Shown in pieces: positions 60,489 to 64,000 of a DNA stretch of 64,000 bases. The DNA comes from Adiantum capillus-veneris (Eukaryota; Streptophyta; Polypodiopsida; Polypodiales; Pteridaceae): assembly GCA_014529385.2 (NCBI GenBank), contig CM043959.1, positions 89,849,529-89,913,528 of the forward strand. Reading direction: 5' to 3'. Below the pieces are notes generated by a model that saw nothing but the letters and a program-made list of their open reading frames with translations, was not told the DNA's origin and made no database searches. Position numbers and translations under genes: made by a program. Every line of letters begins with the position of its first letter. Within the stretch, counting starts at the first letter, position 1.

Positions 60489-60490
<2 letters not shown>
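59941..60490. promoter_or_regulatory. Possible 5' UTR and promoter region of the SAM gene
   Basis: Non-coding, AT-rich sequence upstream of the SAM gene. No TATA box that I would single out. It is bounded by the microsatellites at about 60497. Confidence 0.3.
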
Positions 60491-60496
<6 letters not shown>

Positions 60497-60578
<82 letters not shown>

Positions 60579-60626
60579 TACCTCTTAGTTTTCATGCACC
60601 TCCAAGCTGACGTTCCTGCAGATGAG

Positions 60627-60697
<71 letters not shown>
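60497..60697. repeat. Twin compound (GT)n(GA)n microsatellites
   Basis: (GT)n then (GA)n at about 60497-60574 and again at about 60629-60694. The shared flank TTACCT...TCAAGCT suggests duplication of a unit of about 135 bp. Confidence 0.9.
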
Positions 60698-60698
<1 letters not shown>

Positions 60699-60699
60699 G

Positions 60700-61030
60700 A
60701 GAGTGAGTTACCTTACTTCTGCGCCTTCAAGCTCACTTGAAGCTATTCCTGAAGCAAAAGAGGCGCCAGACCAGCGTTGCATGAGAAATGAATGCCCACG
60801 TTTGTCAATATCTTTTCAAACTTCCAATAAAAATTGGGCGCCCAGCTTCAGACCCTTTTACGCAAAATTTTAAAGACTTTTTAAAAGGTTGGAACAGTCA
60901 CGGCGCTGTGACTGTTCCTTCACTTAAAAGATTATTGAAGCGTTACATTAGCGAGCAGTTATCGAAGATGGCTTCGCCTACCCAGCACACAGCTACACTG
61001 CGAGGAGTTGATGAGTGAGAATATCGTCAT
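60700..61030. other. No gene seen
   Basis: Short frames with no domain. May be the degenerate edge of the repeat array that follows. Confidence 0.4.
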
Positions 61031-61045
61031 CTACAATAGCCAGTA

Positions 61046-61205
61046 CATTGTGATGAGCTGCCTTGTGAAAGCGTTAATGATTGAAGGAAGGAACACTGCC
61101 AACTCTAGTTCCATCATACAGTAGTTAGCACATGTGACGAGCCACCTTACTAAGGTGTTAGTGATTGAAGGAAGGAACCCGGTCTGCTCTAGTTCTACCA
61201 TACAG
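61046..61205 (-). repeat. About 85-bp degenerate tandem repeat
   Basis: Two copies containing GATTGAAGGAAGGAAC, CTCTAGTTC and CATACAG. The minus strand reads ELEQTGFLPSI and ELELAVFLPSI, which could be remnants of the EQM.LEGFLPN type found in PPR repeats. Confidence 0.6.
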
Positions 61206-61619
61206 CTACTGCAAGGTTTACTACACACGTGGACTATCTTGCAACGACGTATTCTCCAGGTAATGCCCAATTCTCATCTTGGTTGTGTTCCGACATTAAA
61301 TTAGGTGCAATGTTAGAATCGAAAAGAAGCATGTAGCTCTTATTAGACCCATATTTGCTAATATCATTGGCTTCAGAAAGTTATACTCGACATCAATGGT
61401 ATGCCAATAGAAATTTCCATTATTATATTGGGTGTACTCAAAAGAATCACTACTAGAAAGGCCTTCTAGTTTTCTCAGATATTGGGATGGATCCACATAC
61501 TAGAGACGAAGAAAGCTAGGTCCAAGGAAATTCCCTTCTAAATAAAAGGAAACTTATGAAGATTTTGCATGGATGTAATCAAGGCGTAGGGACAACATTT
61601 GCAAAAAGAGGACCGTCAA

Positions 61620-63700
61620 GAAACTTTACGTGCTTTTGTGAGATCATTGCATCTGGCATACATATGAAAACAGGTGCTTGAGGAGCTCTGTCTCTTGCAA
61701 AAGAGCCTTCACAAAAAGGGCATACGTTCGTTGCCACAACCATGTTGGGCTTAAGGCGTTCTTGCCATGTGGGCTGAAAAACCTCCTGTTTTGGGGCAAG
61801 AAATGACGCGATTTTGGTTTTTGATCCGCTGCTGTTTTGAGACCAAGGACTTTCCCATTTTGGGACTGATCTTGAGTGTATTTATAAGAGCTCCAATTCC
61901 CAAAACAAGCATGCATGGATGAAAGCGGTAACCTGCCGGCGGCGAGGCCGCTGTCTGTGGTACCTAAGAGCTCACAAGCTTTGGCAAGCCCTATTGAGCT
62001 GATCTGGCAAAGCCCTCAGATTCCTCCCTGGCCTACGTATGTTGCAATCAACGTGCATCAAGAGACAAAAACCTCGAGTACATGACCATGAAGAACTTTA
62101 CGTGCTTTTGTGAGATCATTGCATCTCGCATACATGTCAAAATAGAGCTTAGAGATACTATTTCTGGCTAGAAGCCCTTCACTTCGCATGTTGGGAAAAA
62201 AACGCAGCGTTCTTTGCCACACCCATGTTGGGTATATCCCGCAATCGACTTGTTCCATGGGATGACCTTCTAAACAACAAGCCCATCAAGCATCTCTTGT
62301 GCTTTCGTAAGGTATCACGTTTGGCATACATATTGACCAAAGCTGTTGATGCTTTGTCTCTTGCAGAATAGCGTTCACAGAATACGCTCGCGATGTTGGG
62401 CATACGGCGTTCCTGCCATGCGGGCTCAAAACTCTCCTGTTTTGGGGCAAGAAATGTTGCGATTTTTGGTGCTGATCCGCTGCTATTTTAGGACCAAGAA
62501 CACCCATTTCGGGGCTGATTTGCTTCCATTATAAGGCTGATCTAGAGCGTGTTTGTGAGAGCTCTAATTCCCATAACCAGCATGCATGAAAGAAAGCGCT
62601 AACCTGCCAGTAGGGCTGCCTTTTCTATTTGTACTTAAGAGCTTAGAAGTTTCGGCAAGCCCTATCGGGTGATCTAGCAAAGCCATCACCTTCCTCCCAA
62701 ACCGATGTATGTTGCAATCAACACGCTTCTAGAGACAACAACCTCCAGCACAAGTACATGGAGAGCTTTACCTGCTTTTGTGAGAGCATTGCATCTTGCA
62801 TACTACTTCAGGCTAGAAACCCTTCACTTCGTATCTTGGGGAAAAACGCAGCGTTCTGTTTTGGCATACATATCGACCAAAGTTGTTGATGGTTTGTCTC
62901 CTGTAGAATAGCGTTCACAGAATACGCTCGAGATGTTGGGCATAAGGCGTTCCTGCCATGCGGGCTCAAAACCCTCCTGTGTTGGGGCAAGAAATGTTGC
63001 GATTTTTGGTGCTAATCCGCTGCTATTTTAGGACCAATAACACTCCCATTTTGGGGCTGATCTGGAGTGTATTTGTCAGAGCTCCAATTCTCAAAACAAG
63101 CAAGCATGGGAGAAAGCGCTAACCTGCCAATAGGGATGCCTTCTGTGTGTACTTAAGAGCTCACAAGCCCTATCGGGCTGATCTAGCAAAGCCGTCACTT
63201 TCCTCCCTGGACGATGTATGTTGCAATCAACGCGCTTCCAGGGACAATAACCTCCAGCACAGGTACATGAAGAGCTTTACGTGCTTTTGTGAGAGCATTG
63301 CATCTTGCATACTATGTCCGGCTAGAAGCCCTTCACTTCGCATCTTGGGAAACAAATGCATTGTTCTTTGCCACACCCATGTTGGGCATACATATCGACC
63401 AAAGCTTGTAGGCGTATCATGCAATCAACATTCTCCTAGTGACAACCTTCTCGACCAAAGCTTGTGTGGGGACATCCCTGAGCATATGCTACAATCAATG
63501 CACTCTGAGAGATAGCATCCTAGAAAGGATGACCGCTACGGAAACTCTGCGTGCTTTTGTGAGAGCACCACATTTGGCATACATACGAACACAAATGCTT
63601 GAGGATCCTTGTCTTGTAGATGAGCTTCTGTGTACCTACAAGCTCACAAGCTTCTGCAAGCTCTAGTTGGTTGATGTGGAAAAGTTTTGGCTGAGCCATC
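61620..63700 (-). pseudogene. Tandem array derived from a PLS-type PPR gene
   Basis: The block GCTTTACGTGCTTTTGTGAG recurs at about 61622, 62093, 62764, 63274 and 63543. ATGTTGCAATCAAC precedes several copies. On the minus strand it reads YARCNALTKARKAL or DMYARCNDLTKARKVLHGH, the PPR motif form. Neighbouring stretches give ALVNMYAKRDTLRKHKRC and MRSEGLLARNS, where intact proteins have DMYAKCGALKKA and MQREGLSPD-like segments. PPR proteins bind organellar RNA. Repeats here are frameshifted and interrupted by stops, so none is a working gene. Confidence 0.7.
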
Positions 63701-63739
63701 CATCCCCAAGCTCGCCCTTGAGCTAGGCACACCACCAAG

Positions 63740-63820
63740 CTCTCACCTATGACGACAACAATGATGATGTCGATGATGATGAACGACGGCGATAACGATG
63801 ACGACGATGTCGTTGCTAAT
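63740..63820. repeat. Imperfect (GAT/GAC)n trinucleotide tract
   Basis: Runs of ATG/ACG triplets (TGATGATGTCGATGATGATG and GATGACGACGATG). Low-complexity sequence. Confidence 0.8.
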
Positions 63821-64000
63821 GGGCTGAAATCTGAAAATGCTCTTTGTGGCTGAAATCTAAAATCACTGGGGATACTGATGGGAATCTTCTAGCGTGACGA
63901 GGCTACGGGTTGATCTGCCGTCATTGACAATGACGATGGCTGAAAACGGAAAAACAGTAATCGATCTCATGGCTGAAAACTGTTCTGCTATCTTTGTCGT
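63821..64000. other. No gene seen
   Basis: Contains the short repeat GGCTGAAA(T/A) about four times. Too short to interpret. Confidence 0.4.

Overview
The window is repeat-dominated nuclear DNA of a land plant. Plant-type Ty3/gypsy chromoviruses, En/Spm (CACTA) transposase pieces, a Helitron Rep remnant, a hAT-like MITE, very long (CT)n/(GA)n and (CA)n microsatellites and decayed PLS-type PPR (pentatricopeptide) gene pieces all point that way. The style of the PPR pieces and of the gag proteins makes a seed-free vascular plant, most likely a fern, my best guess; this is inference. I see no rRNA, tRNA, CRISPR array or bacterial-type operon.

Layout. 1-1361 (minus strand): RNase H-integrase end of a Ty3/gypsy element (element A?), cut by element B. 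1362-6693 (plus): decayed chromovirus B with about 124-bp LTRs, its 3' LTR broken where a Helitron Rep fragment starts (6693-7590). 7681-10576 (minus): gag, primer binding site and a 1007-bp LTR of element A. 10933-11352 (minus): PBS and LTR of element C, into which A appears to have inserted. 11353-18316 (plus): element D, cut at its gag by C and carrying a MITE with a perfect target duplication (12187-12404), a tandem pair of HHCC zinc modules before the integrase core and a second retropepsin-like ORF after the integrase. About 18990-24600: element E, gag-only, with five copies of a 20-bp palindrome in its leader. 27129-32719: complete but eroded chromovirus F with 132-153 bp LTRs. 33380-39040: two diverged 1.1-1.35 kb direct repeats flanking AT-rich DNA and a solo LTR of the C family. 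39044-52806 (minus): a CACTA element with TNP2, DUF4218 and DUF4216 parts, split by LTR element G (39387-47801). G has 2.3-2.5 kb microsatellite-rich LTRs and encodes gag plus a transmembrane ORF but no visible pol. 56384-59940 (minus): the best candidate for a real cellular gene, a multi-exon gene whose product starts with a SAM-like domain. 61030-63700: a degenerate tandem array derived from PPR coding sequence.

The elements do not form a cooperative system; the region reads as repeated nesting. C cut D, A cut C, B cut the A-like fragment, the Helitron piece abuts B, and G cut the CACTA element. Nearly every TE reading frame carries premature stops, many explained by C-to-T change in CGA or CAG/CAA codons, as expected for long-methylated silenced DNA.
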